The position numbers and the translations under genes were made by a program. A stretch of 36,092 nt of DNA, from positions 1 to 36,092 of the forward strand of contig CAYQTL010000044.1 in assembly GCA_964420405.1 (NCBI GenBank), given 5' to 3'. The DNA is from CAYQTL01 sp964420405. Its GTDB lineage: Bacteria; Acidobacteriota; Thermoanaerobaculia; Thermoanaerobaculales; Sulfomarinibacteraceae. Under the pieces are notes generated by a model. It saw nothing but the letters and a program-made list of their open reading frames with translations. It was not told the origin of the DNA and did not search any database. Of the stretch, positions 23,334 to 30,169 are shown one piece after another. The stretch's first letter is position 1, and the number at the start of each line of letters is the position of its first letter.

Positions 23334-24625
23334 GGGGAGTCACCTCCGAAGGTGGTCGTGGAGCCGTCTCCGACCCTCGCCAGTGAGAGCTGCAGGCTGC
23401 CGAGCTTGCGGTGTGCGAACGCCGCGGCGCAGCTGGCGAGATAGAAGTCCCACATGCGGACGAACCGCTCGCCGAAGCCGAGCGCGAGGATCTCCGGCCG
23501 GCTGGCGAGGAACCGATCCCGCCACTTCTCGAGGGTCGCTGCGTAATGGGGCGCGATGTCGTCCACCCGCCGCACGACGAGGGACGACGAGCGCGCCATG
23601 GCGGTCTGGAGTGCGCCGAGCGACGGCAGGTGCCCGCCCGGGAAGATGTGCTTGCGGATCCAGTCGGTACCGCGCCGGTACTGATCGTACAGCTGGTCCG
23701 GGATCGTGATGCTCTGCAGGGCGACCCGCCCGCCTGGAGCGAGCAGTCGCTCGCACGCCGCGAAGAACCTCGGCAGGAAGCGGTGGCCCACCGCCTCGAG
23801 CATCTCGACCGACACGATCGCGTCGAAGCGGCCGGTGACGTCCCGATAGTCGACGACCCGGATGTCGGCGTTGTCGGACAGCCCGGCGGCGGCGAGCCGG
23901 TCCCGGGCCCAGGTGGCCTGGGCCGGTGACAGGGTGACGCCGGTGACGTGGCAGTCGAGCTCCGACGTGGCCACCTCGGCGAAGCCGCCCCAGCCACAGC
24001 CGATCTCCAGCACCCGCGCCCCGGGGCGGATGCCGGCGAGCTCGGCGAGCCGCCGGTACTTGCGGCGCTGGGCATCGGCGAGGGAGTCGCCGGCGGGACC
24101 GAACAGGGCCGCCGAGTAGGTCATCGTCTCGTCGAGCCACAGCCGGTAGAAGTCGTTGCCGAGATCGTAGTGGGCGCGGATGTTCCGTGGCGCCCGTCGG
24201 CGCGTATTGGAGCGCAGCGCGTGCTGGATGCGGTCGCGGATCCGTGACGGCAGCAGGCGGCCGCCTCCGAGCCCCAGCGCCGCCTCGTTGGCCAGGAACA
24301 GCCGCGCCAGGGCCACCAGGTCGGGCGTGCTCCACTCGCCGTCCATGTACGACTCTCCCGCGCCGAGGTCGCCGCCGAGGGCGAGCCGGGCGAAGAACGA
24401 CCAGTCGTGCACCTCCAGCTCGGCGGCCGGACCCGCCTCGCCGGGCCCGGCGTCGATCGCGCGACCGTCGGGGAGGCGCACCAGCAACCGCCCGCGCTCG
24501 AGACCCTCGAGCCGCCGCAGGACGGCGCCGGTGGCCAGCCGGTGGATCGTGCCGGGTCGACGGTCGGAGGCGGCGCCGCGGTCATGTCGGCCGCCGGCGA
24601 CGGCGGCGATGGTGGCGTCAGCCAT
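23330..24625 (-). CDS. cfa: Cyclopropane-fatty-acyl-phospholipid synthase
   Basis: 431 residues, normal for Cfa. This enzyme adds a SAM-derived methylene bridge to double bonds of phospholipid acyl chains in the membrane. The N-terminal lipid-binding domain has G-E-S-Y-M-D-G-E-W (about 90-98); the catalytic domain has A-H-Y-D-L-G-N-D-F-Y (151-160), V-L-E-I-G-C-G-W-G-G (205-214), V-S-V-E-M-L-E-A-V-G and the I-F-P-G-G-H-L-P-S loop. All residues that ligate bicarbonate or substrate in the family appear present. It overlaps the DUF1365 stop by eight bases. A fatty-acid methyltransferase with the same fold remains possible. Confidence 0.9.
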   Translation of the reverse strand: MADATIAAVAGGRHDRGAASDRRPGTIHRLATGAVLRRLEGLERGRLLVRLPDGRAIDAGPGEAGPAAELEVHDWSFFARLALGGDLGAGESYMDGEWSTPDLVALARLFLANEAALGLGGGRLLPSRIRDRIQHALRSNTRRRAPRNIRAHYDLGNDFYRLWLDETMTYSAALFGPAGDSLADAQRRKYRRLAELAGIRPGARVLEIGCGWGGFAEVATSELDCHVTGVTLSPAQATWARDRLAAAGLSDNADIRVVDYRDVTGRFDAIVSVEMLEAVGHRFLPRFFAACERLLAPGGRVALQSITIPDQLYDQYRRGTDWIRKHIFPGGHLPSLGALQTAMARSSSLVVRRVDDIAPHYAATLEKWRDRFLASRPEILALGFGERFVRMWDFYLASCAAAFAHRKLGSLQLSLARVGDGSTTTFGGDSP

Positions 24626-25385
24626 GATGGATCCTCCAGGCGCCAGGGGGCGCGTCGGGCTTCCGAATCACGGGGGCGCCCTTCCTCCACAGCCGCAGCG
24701 CCTGCCAGTGGATCCTCGCGAGGGTGCGGGCGCCGGAGCCCGACCACCCGAGCAGCGTGCGGGCGAGGGACAGGGCGTCGAGCTCGCGGCGCGCGCTCGA
24801 CAGGGTCGCGTCGAACACGCGGACGCCCTCCTGGAGCAGGGCGATGTGGACGGTCAGGCGCGGGCCCGGATCGGTCAGCCGGAACCGGTAGATGCCGCGG
24901 CCGTCGAGGAACGGCGAGACGTGGAACCGCTTGTCCGCGTCGGCGCGGACGACCGTCCCGCCGTCTCCGGAGAGGAGGTAGGCGTAGGCCTCGTCGAAGG
25001 TGGACCGGACCTCGGCGACGACCTCCCGGACGGCGGCTCCGCGGGCGTCGCGGCAGAAGTAGAACCGCACCGGGTCGAACGTGTGTCCGAGCAGCCGCAG
25101 GCCGGTCAGGACCTGCACGGGGCGGTCGCCGAGGGCCACGCCCCGGTCGGCGAGCCAGCCGGCGAGCTTGTCGCGGATCGGCCTCGGCTCGGGTCCGAAG
25201 TGGTCCCGGTCGTCGAGGGAGAGGAGGTTGAAGCGGTTGTGGGAGAGGAACGGGATCGAGCCCGCGACGGACCCGATCTCGTCGAGGTCGAGCAGCAGAT
25301 GCCAGATCGGGTAGGCGAACCGGTGCTCGGGACCGGCGGTCCGCCGGTGCCGGATGGTCCCTGTGTAGATCGCCGATCGGGTCAC
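24618..25385 (-). CDS. DUF1365 family protein
   Basis: 255 residues from GTG 25385, overlapping the FAD oxidoreductase stop by four bases. Family features: N-terminal Y-T-G-T-I-R-H-R-R, F-A-Y-P-I-W-H-L-L-L-D-L-D, H-T-F-D-P-V-R-F-Y-F-C and the K-R-F-H-V-S-P-F segment. DUF1365 proteins are nearly always encoded between a COG2907-type FAD oxidoreductase and a CFA-like methyltransferase, and are assumed to act in unusual fatty acid formation. No catalytic role has been fixed that I can cite. A longer in-frame extension upstream overlaps the FAD gene and is not coding. Confidence 0.9.
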   Translation of the reverse strand: MTRSAIYTGTIRHRRTAGPEHRFAYPIWHLLLDLDEIGSVAGSIPFLSHNRFNLLSLDDRDHFGPEPRPIRDKLAGWLADRGVALGDRPVQVLTGLRLLGHTFDPVRFYFCRDARGAAVREVVAEVRSTFDEAYAYLLSGDGGTVVRADADKRFHVSPFLDGRGIYRFRLTDPGPRLTVHIALLQEGVRVFDATLSSARRELDALSLARTLLGWSGSGARTLARIHWQALRLWRKGAPVIRKPDAPPGAWRIHHG

Positions 25386-26641
25386 GGGAACTCCACCCCC
25401 AGCTCGGACGCCACCCGGACCGCCGACCACAGGCCGTCCTCGTGGAAGCCGTTGCGCTGGTAGGCGCCGCAGAAGTGCGTTCGGCGGACGCCGTTCAGCT
25501 TCGGCAGGTCGGCCTGGGTGGCGACGCTGTCCCGGCTGTAGACAGGATGATGATAGGTCATCCTGCGGATCACGGTGGCCGGAGCGGGCGCGCGTCGCGG
25601 GTTGAGCGTCACGACGTACTGGCGGTCGCCGTCGATGCCCTGCAGGCGGTTGAGGTGGTAGCTGACGGTGACGTCGGGCTCGGAAGCGTCCCGCTCCTCC
25701 AGGAGGTAGTTCCAGGCGGCCCACGCCGCGCGTCGCCTCGGCAGCAGGGAGGTGTCGGTGTGCAGCCAGGTGTCGTTGGCCGAGTAGCTCCACGCCCCGA
25801 GGAGCTCGCGCTCGTCCGCTGTGGGCTCGGCGAGCATGGCGAGCGCCTGGTCGGCGTGACTCGCGATCACCACGTGGTCGAAGCGGTGCGAGGCGCCGTT
25901 CTCCAGGCGGACGACGACCTCCGACGCCGTCCGCTCGACGGTCTCGACGCCGACGCCGAGCCGGATCCGCCCGGCGAGGTCGCGAGCCATCCGCTCGACG
26001 TAGCTGCGGCTGCCGTCGACGACGGTTCGCCACTGCGGACGGCCGTTGACCGACAGCAGCCCGTGGTTGTCGAAGAACCGCAGCAGGGCGTCGCGGGGGA
26101 ACTCCCGGACGAGGTGCGTCCCCGACGACCAGATCGCCGCCACCATCGGCAGCAGATACAGCTTCTCGAACGCCTCCCCGAACCGCTCGTGGGCGATGAA
26201 GTCGGCGACCGTGGTGGTCGGGTCGGGCGCGGTGCGGAGGATCTCGCGTCCGCGGCGGCCGAACCGCGTCAGGTCGGAGAGGAATCCGTAAAACCATGGC
26301 CTGACGGCGTTCTCGGGCTGCGCCAGGATCGACCGCAGGGTCGACACGGCGTACTCCACGTCGGGCCGCGCGCAGCTGACGCCAAAGGACATGTCGCTGG
26401 CCCGCGTCTCGACGGAGAGGTGCTCGAAGAGGCGCGTCAGAAGAGGGTAGGTGCGCTCGTTGTACACGAGGAATCCCGTGTCGAGCGCGAGGTCGCGGCC
26501 ATCGGGATCGCGGTGGACGACGGTGTTGGAGTGACCGCCGAGGCGATGGCGCTTCTCGATCAGGGTGACGTCGTGTGCGTGTCGCAGCAGCCAGGCGGCC
26601 GCGAGGCCCGAGATTCCGCTTCCTATGACGGCGATCCTCAT
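25382..26641 (-). CDS. FAD/NAD(P)-binding amine-oxidase-fold oxidoreductase (COG2907 type)
   Basis: 419 residues. N-terminal FAD site V-I-G-S-G-I-S-G-L-A-A-A-W at about 5-17 followed by I-E-K-R-H-R-L-G-G-H (the E and GG of the family), and W-S-A-V-R-V-A-S-E near the end. It has the N-H-G-L-L and Y-V-E-R-M-A segments of the group related to phytoene desaturases. The likely job is flavin-dependent oxidation or desaturation of acyl chains of membrane lipids, working with the CFA-like enzymes. First gene of the minus-strand operon, with a clear sigma70-like promoter and operator just upstream, divergent from the regulator side. Confidence 0.9.
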   Translation of the reverse strand: MRIAVIGSGISGLAAAWLLRHAHDVTLIEKRHRLGGHSNTVVHRDPDGRDLALDTGFLVYNERTYPLLTRLFEHLSVETRASDMSFGVSCARPDVEYAVSTLRSILAQPENAVRPWFYGFLSDLTRFGRRGREILRTAPDPTTTVADFIAHERFGEAFEKLYLLPMVAAIWSSGTHLVREFPRDALLRFFDNHGLLSVNGRPQWRTVVDGSRSYVERMARDLAGRIRLGVGVETVERTASEVVVRLENGASHRFDHVVIASHADQALAMLAEPTADERELLGAWSYSANDTWLHTDTSLLPRRRAAWAAWNYLLEERDASEPDVTVSYHLNRLQGIDGDRQYVVTLNPRRAPAPATVIRRMTYHHPVYSRDSVATQADLPKLNGVRRTHFCGAYQRNGFHEDGLWSAVRVASELGVEFP

Positions 26642-26692
26642 CCGCGTGTCCTCCGCCGGGTCCGACCCGATCTGCTTCCGGCCCCTGGCATG

Positions 26693-26721
26693 AAGATAGG
26701 GGGTGGTTGATGATTTGTCAA
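26693..26721 (-). promoter_or_regulatory. Sigma70-like promoter of the lipid/photolyase operon
   Basis: On the minus strand: TTGACA (26721-26716), 17-nt spacer, TATCTT (26698-26693). Both hexamers are near consensus in a ~70% GC genome. The transcript would start about 45 nt before the FAD oxidoreductase ATG. The -35 overlaps the left arm of the 26718-26745 inverted repeat. Confidence 0.8.
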
Positions 26722-26745
26722 GGTTTTATCTCGAAAAAACCTTGA
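26718..26745. promoter_or_regulatory. Operator candidate: 10-bp inverted repeat
   Basis: TCAAGGTTTT (26718-26727) and AAAACCTTGA (26736-26745) form a perfect 10-bp inverted repeat with an 8-bp centre. It covers the -35 of the leftward promoter. A related half-site TTGTCAAG-N5-ATC is found twice: at 26715-26730, and on the minus strand at 26807-26822, where it covers the -35 of the rightward promoter. This is a likely binding region for the MerR/B12 regulator encoded at 27859. Confidence 0.7.
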
Positions 26746-26814
26746 GCGCCACAGCTGAGACACCAGAAACCCGAGATGCCTCAGGAATTTCTCCGACGAT
26801 TGTTAGATTTTTTC

Positions 26815-26843
26815 TTGACAACTGCACGGACCGGCTGTACGCT
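26815..26843 (+). promoter_or_regulatory. Sigma70-like promoter of the SRPBCC-regulator operon
   Basis: TTGACA (26815-26820), 17-nt spacer, TACGCT (26838-26843). Initiation near 26850 leaves a ~24-nt leader with GGGAGG five bases before ATG 26874. It faces away from the promoter at 26693-26721. Confidence 0.75.
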
Positions 26844-26873
26844 GACCGCAGCGTGGCCGCATGGGAGGCGACG

Positions 26874-27392
26874 ATGGACGTCATGCGATTCGAAAAGGAG
26901 TCCACCTTCGAGAGCAGCGTCGAGGAGCTGTGGGCGTTTCATCTCCGACCCGACGCGCTGTCGCTGCTGTCGCCTCCGGGGTCGTTCTTCCGGGTGGTGG
27001 ACCGGGGCCGTGGCGTGGCCGAGGGCTCGGTTCTGGAGGCGACCGTCGGGCCGTGGCCCGTGGCGGCCCGGTGGGTCGCGCTTCATGCCGGCGTCAGGCC
27101 CGGCGAGGGGTTCGTGGACGTCGCGCTCGAGTCGCCGTTCCCGTACTGGGTCCACCAGCACTCGATGGAGCACGCCGATGGGGGACGCGCCCGCCTGCGC
27201 GACGTCGTCTGGCTGGTTCCGCCGCTCTGGCTGCCGCGCCGCCTTGCCCGTCCCCTGCTGCAGGCTGTCCTGACGCTCATGTTCGCGTGGCGCCACCGGC
27301 GGACCCGTCGCGAGGTGGAGGCCCGTGCCTCCCGGAGCGCGGCACACCTTCCGATCTGTTCCGGCGCCGACGGCGCGATGTGCGCCCGATGA
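26874..27392 (+). CDS. SRPBCC (START-like) ligand-binding protein
   Basis: 172 residues. The N-terminal M-R-F-E-K-E-S-T-F-E-S-S-V-E-E-L-W-A-F-H is typical of SRPBCC/polyketide-cyclase-like proteins: a first beta-strand followed by the V-E-E-L-W helix. A hydrophobic pocket of helix-grip type is expected to bind a lipid or other apolar molecule. The C-terminus is short, with a W-L-P-R-R-L helix and an Arg-rich tail. I chose ATG 26874 because it matches the promoter and ribosome-binding site; the upstream in-frame region lies in the promoter. Small SRPBCC genes often accompany photolyase, LitR and CFA clusters. It overlaps the next gene if that starts at ATG 27389. Confidence 0.85.
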   Translation: MDVMRFEKESTFESSVEELWAFHLRPDALSLLSPPGSFFRVVDRGRGVAEGSVLEATVGPWPVAARWVALHAGVRPGEGFVDVALESPFPYWVHQHSMEHADGGRARLRDVVWLVPPLWLPRRLARPLLQAVLTLMFAWRHRRTRREVEARASRSAAHLPICSGADGAMCAR

Positions 27393-27409
27393 GCCCGAGG
27401 AGGAGACCA

Positions 27410-27844
27410 GTGGCCACGAAGTGTGCATCCCGTTCGGCCGCACGGAACTCGTGGGCCCTGACACCCTTCCGCCGGGACGTCCCACATGCACTCGTGCTCC
27501 TGGTGGACGCCGCGACGGTCTCACCGTGGGATCCGGAGCTGCTCGCTCTGGTCGGCGGACTCGAGGAGCTCCTGGACGGGTCGCAGGTCACTCTCGCGGC
27601 GGCCGGATCGGGTGGACCGTCCCTCGCTGACGCCCTCGCGGCGGTGCGGTTCGGCGGCGCCACCTCCGCGGTGGTGGCCGTCCCTCCCGATCTGCCGGGG
27701 TGGGATCTCGACACGCAGCTCGCGGCATCCGGTGCGGTGGGCCGCGACATGCGGGTCGTGTCGATCCGCGTCGAGATGGACGTGCATGCTGTCGCCGAGC
27801 GCTATCGGGCGGCGACCGTCCGCGAGTGGACCCGGGTCGCGTGA
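27410..27844 (+). CDS. Small protein, possibly a degenerate CbiX-like domain
   Basis: 144 residues from GTG 27410 (AGGAGGAG upstream); ATG 27389, overlapping the SRPBCC stop as ATGA, is an alternative. The layout V-L-L-V-D-A-A-T-V-S, P-S-L-A-D-A-L-A-A-V, A-T-S-A-V-V-A-V-P-P and the spacing of strands and helices recall one half of a CbiX/sirohydrochlorin-chelatase fold (family: H-G-S start, P-S-L, then G-A-x-x-V-V-V-x-P). The catalytic H-G-S is missing, so it could bind a tetrapyrrole at best. This is of interest beside a B12-dependent regulator, but similarity by eye is weak and the family is not certain. Confidence 0.65.
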   Translation: MATKCASRSAARNSWALTPFRRDVPHALVLLVDAATVSPWDPELLALVGGLEELLDGSQVTLAAAGSGGPSLADALAAVRFGGATSAVVAVPPDLPGWDLDTQLAASGAVGRDMRVVSIRVEMDVHAVAERYRAATVREWTRVA

Positions 27845-27858
27845 CGTGGAGGTGGACG

Positions 27859-28818
27859 GTGGAAGAGCCTGACGTGGGCAACGAGGAACGCGGCATCGAC
27901 CAGCTCTGGCCGATGGGTGCCGTCACCCGGCGGACGGCCATCGGCGAGCACACCCTGCGCGCCTGGGAGAGACGGTTCGGGTTTCCGAAACCCCGCCGGC
28001 TGCCGTCGGGCCACCGCCGGTATACCAGCGACCAGGTCCAGCAGCTGCTGCTCATCAACGCGGCGCTGGCCCAGGGCTATCGGGCAGGCGACGTGGTGCC
28101 GCTCTCGAAGGAGCGGCTGGAGGAGCTGCTGAGGGAGTGCGGCGCCCTCGAGCAGCAGCCGGCCGTCGCGGTGCGGGGCGACGCGTGGATCGAGGACGCG
28201 CTCGACGCGATCCGGCGGCTGGACCGGCCGGTCCTGCACGCCGCCCTGCAGCGGGAGGCCACGACCCTCGGTGTGCCGCGCTTCCTGCGGGAGCGGGTCG
28301 CGCCGCTGCTGCAGGAGATCGGCGACAGCTGGTCCCGGGGCGACCTCGACATCCGTCACGAGCACTTTTGCAGCGAGGTTCTCGAGGACCACCTGCGGGC
28401 GCTCCGCCAGCCGCTGGAGGCCTCGGCTTCCGGCCGGCCGGTCGTGCTGGCGAGCCTGCCCGACGAGCACCACGCGTTGGGGCTGCACATCGTCGCCCTG
28501 GCGGTGGCGGCGCGCATGCGGGCGGTCCGCGTGCTCGGACCCCACAGCCCGACAGGGGAGATCGCCGCGGCGGCGGCAGCCCTCGACGCGGCTGCCGTGG
28601 GCGTGTCGGTGAGCGCGTTCTCGGCCGAGGCGTCGACCACCGACCTGATCGCCGACCTGAGGCGCAGGTTGCCGGAGCGGGTCCTGCTGTGGGTCGGAGG
28701 GGGTGGCGCCGCGGGGTTGGAGGGCCTGCCCAGAGGCGTCGAGGTCCTGCCGACCCTCGACGACCTGGACGTGGCCGTCGGCTCGCTCGAGGGGGCCCGC
28801 GCCCCTCAGGCAGGTTGA
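27859..28818 (+). CDS. litR/carH-like: MerR-family B12-binding photoreceptor regulator (CarH/LitR type)
   Basis: 319 residues from GTG 27859 (GGAGG seven bases upstream). Residues ~17-85 are a MerR winged helix (T-L-R-A-W-E-R-R-F-G, G-H-R-R-Y). Residues ~105-190 are the four-helix 'light-sensing' subdomain with W158-x9-E168-H169, exactly the Wx9EH motif of CarH, which caps the upper side of adenosylcobalamin. Residues ~192-315 are the Rossmann B12 domain with E203-x-H205-x-x-G208, the lower-ligand motif. In CarH, dark AdoB12 makes a DNA-bound tetramer that light breaks up, relieving repression. It lies last in the rightward operon, opposite the lipid/photolyase operon it most likely controls. 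This assignment is strong; light control in this organism is inferred. Confidence 0.92.
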   Translation: MEEPDVGNEERGIDQLWPMGAVTRRTAIGEHTLRAWERRFGFPKPRRLPSGHRRYTSDQVQQLLLINAALAQGYRAGDVVPLSKERLEELLRECGALEQQPAVAVRGDAWIEDALDAIRRLDRPVLHAALQREATTLGVPRFLRERVAPLLQEIGDSWSRGDLDIRHEHFCSEVLEDHLRALRQPLEASASGRPVVLASLPDEHHALGLHIVALAVAARMRAVRVLGPHSPTGEIAAAAAALDAAAVGVSVSAFSAEASTTDLIADLRRRLPERVLLWVGGGGAAGLEGLPRGVEVLPTLDDLDVAVGSLEGARAPQAG

Positions 28819-28843
28819 CCTTCCGGCGAAGTCCCTCCATAGT
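28815..28843 (+). promoter_or_regulatory. Promoter candidate of the DsbA-like gene
   Basis: TTGACC (28815-28820), 17-nt spacer, CATAGT (28838-28843), starting on the stop codon of the regulator gene. A leader of about 63 nt would precede GTG 28913. Confidence 0.5.
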
Positions 28844-28912
28844 GTTGGCTTCCGGCCCCGCAGGTGCGATCTCCCAGCGCCGCATGACGGCGGAGGCCGA
28901 AGGAGGGTGAAC

Positions 28913-30025
28913 GTGAGTCGACGCGAACTGACGGCCACCGGGTGCGCCCTGCTGGTGTGCATCCTGACGGTGACAACCGCCTGCGCGACCGAGCCCGGGG
29001 CGACGACGGCGCCGGCGACCAGCGAGACCGTTGCGGAGTTCGGCGACAGCCGGATCACCGAGGAGGAGCTCGACGAGCTCGCTGCCGGCCAGCTCCTGCG
29101 GCTGCGGCAGCAGATGTACCAGACCCGACGGCAGGTGCTGGAGACCGAGATCTACCAGCGGCTGCTCGAGGAGGCGGCCACCTCCGAGGGCCTCACCGCC
29201 GCCGAGTACGAGCGGCGCGAGCTCGAGGCGGCCGTGACGCCGCCCAGCGAGCAGCAGATCGAGCAGGTCATGAACCAGTACCGCTCCCGTCTCGCGAAAG
29301 AGGACGAGCAGGCCCGCGAGCAGGTGGTCAACTACCTCACGCAGCAGGCGCAGCAGGCGGCCCAGGCCGACTTGCGGAAGCGCCTTTTCGAGGCGGCGGA
29401 CGTGCGGATCACGCTCGAGCCTCCTCGCATGGAACCGACCGTCGAGGCCTTCAACCCGACGCGGGGACCGGCGGACGCGCCGGTGACGTTGGTCGAGTAC
29501 ACCGACTTCCAGTGCCCGTACTGTGACCGCGTGCAGGAAACCATCGATCGGGTGATGACGGTCTACGAGGGCCATGTGCGGCACGTCTTCAAGAACCTGC
29601 CGCTGCCGATGCACGCCGAGGCGGAGCTCGCGGCCCAGGCCGCGCTGTGTGCGGCCGACCAGGGTCGTTTCTGGGAGCTCCACGACTGGATGTTCGCCAA
29701 CAAGAGCAACCTCGGCCGGGACGCGATCGTCGCGGCGGCGGGCGAGCTCGGGCTGTCCACCGACGAGCTTGGGGCCTGCCTCGACAACCAGACCCACGCG
29801 CCGCATGTCCAGCAGGACATGCAGGAGGCGAGGAGCTTCGGCATCACCGGGACGCCCGGTTTCCTCGTCAACGGCCGTCTGGTGACCGGCGCGCAGCCGT
29901 TCGAGGCATTCGCGCAGATCATCGACGAGGAGCTCCGCAAGGCCGGCATCGAGCCTCCGGCGGAGACCGCCGAGCCGGCCGAAGCCGGCGCCGAGGCGCC
30001 GGACCAGGCCGGCGCGGCGTCGTAA
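28913..30025 (+). CDS. DsbA-family thiol-disulfide protein with SurA-like N-terminus
   Basis: 370 residues from GTG 28913 (AGGAGGG six to seven bases upstream). A hydrophobic N-terminal segment ends in T-V-T-T-A-C (Cys24), either a weak lipobox or a membrane anchor. Residues ~35-165 are a helical region beginning V-A-E-F-G-D-S-R-I-T-E-E-E-L, like the N-terminal chaperone part of SurA/PpiC proteins. Residues ~180-350 are a thioredoxin-fold DsbA domain with the redox pair C201-P-Y-C204 in Y-T-D-F-Q-C-P-Y-C, and a cis-Pro in T-G-T-P-G-F. The tail is Ala/Pro/Glu-rich. It would act on periplasmic disulfides, perhaps with its own substrate-holding domain. Ends at a strong hairpin terminator. Confidence 0.9.
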   Translation: MSRRELTATGCALLVCILTVTTACATEPGATTAPATSETVAEFGDSRITEEELDELAAGQLLRLRQQMYQTRRQVLETEIYQRLLEEAATSEGLTAAEYERRELEAAVTPPSEQQIEQVMNQYRSRLAKEDEQAREQVVNYLTQQAQQAAQADLRKRLFEAADVRITLEPPRMEPTVEAFNPTRGPADAPVTLVEYTDFQCPYCDRVQETIDRVMTVYEGHVRHVFKNLPLPMHAEAELAAQAALCAADQGRFWELHDWMFANKSNLGRDAIVAAAGELGLSTDELGACLDNQTHAPHVQQDMQEARSFGITGTPGFLVNGRLVTGAQPFEAFAQIIDEELRKAGIEPPAETAEPAEAGAEAPDQAGAAS

Positions 30026-30062
30026 CCGGCGACGGACCGGACGCTCCGGAGGGCGCTTCAGG

Positions 30063-30093
30063 CGGCCGGCGCGGGATCCCGCGCCGGCCGTTT
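30063..30093 (+). terminator. Terminator of the DsbA-like gene
   Basis: A perfect 28-bp palindrome (30063-30090; half-sequence CGGCCGGCGCGGGA) followed by TTT on the plus strand, 37 bp after the stop codon. The long GC stem with a short T-run fits intrinsic termination. Confidence 0.6.
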
Positions 30094-30102
30094 CACGTCC
30101 CG

Positions 30103-30169
30103 GAGCATCCAGACCCCCGAGACGGGGTCGCCGATCGTGGAGGCCCCGACTCCGGGGGCCTGGATGCTC
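30103..30169. repeat. 67-bp imperfect hairpin overlapping the dnaE2 stop codon
   Basis: GAGCATCCAGACCCCCGAG (30103-30121) pairs with the segment 30150-30169 (CTCCGGGGG-C-CTGGATGCTC). Inside it ACGGGG and CCCCG continue the stem. Total arm length is about 25 bp with three or four mismatches. The right arm includes the first bases of the dnaE2 stop codon region. No T-tract follows on the minus strand, so it may be a transcript-stabilising or attenuating structure, or a palindromic repeat, rather than a classical terminator. Confidence 0.6.

Noticed and set aside
21370..24075. A 901-residue minus-strand frame across the CFA-like and DUF1295 genes
   Set aside because: Composition is Arg/Pro/Ala-rich without motifs, and it overlaps three well-supported genes in their own frames.
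24618..26297. A 559-residue minus-strand frame including DUF1365
   Set aside because: Only the part from GTG 25385 is DUF1365; the extension lies inside the FAD oxidoreductase gene in another frame and is Arg/Pro-rich shadow sequence.
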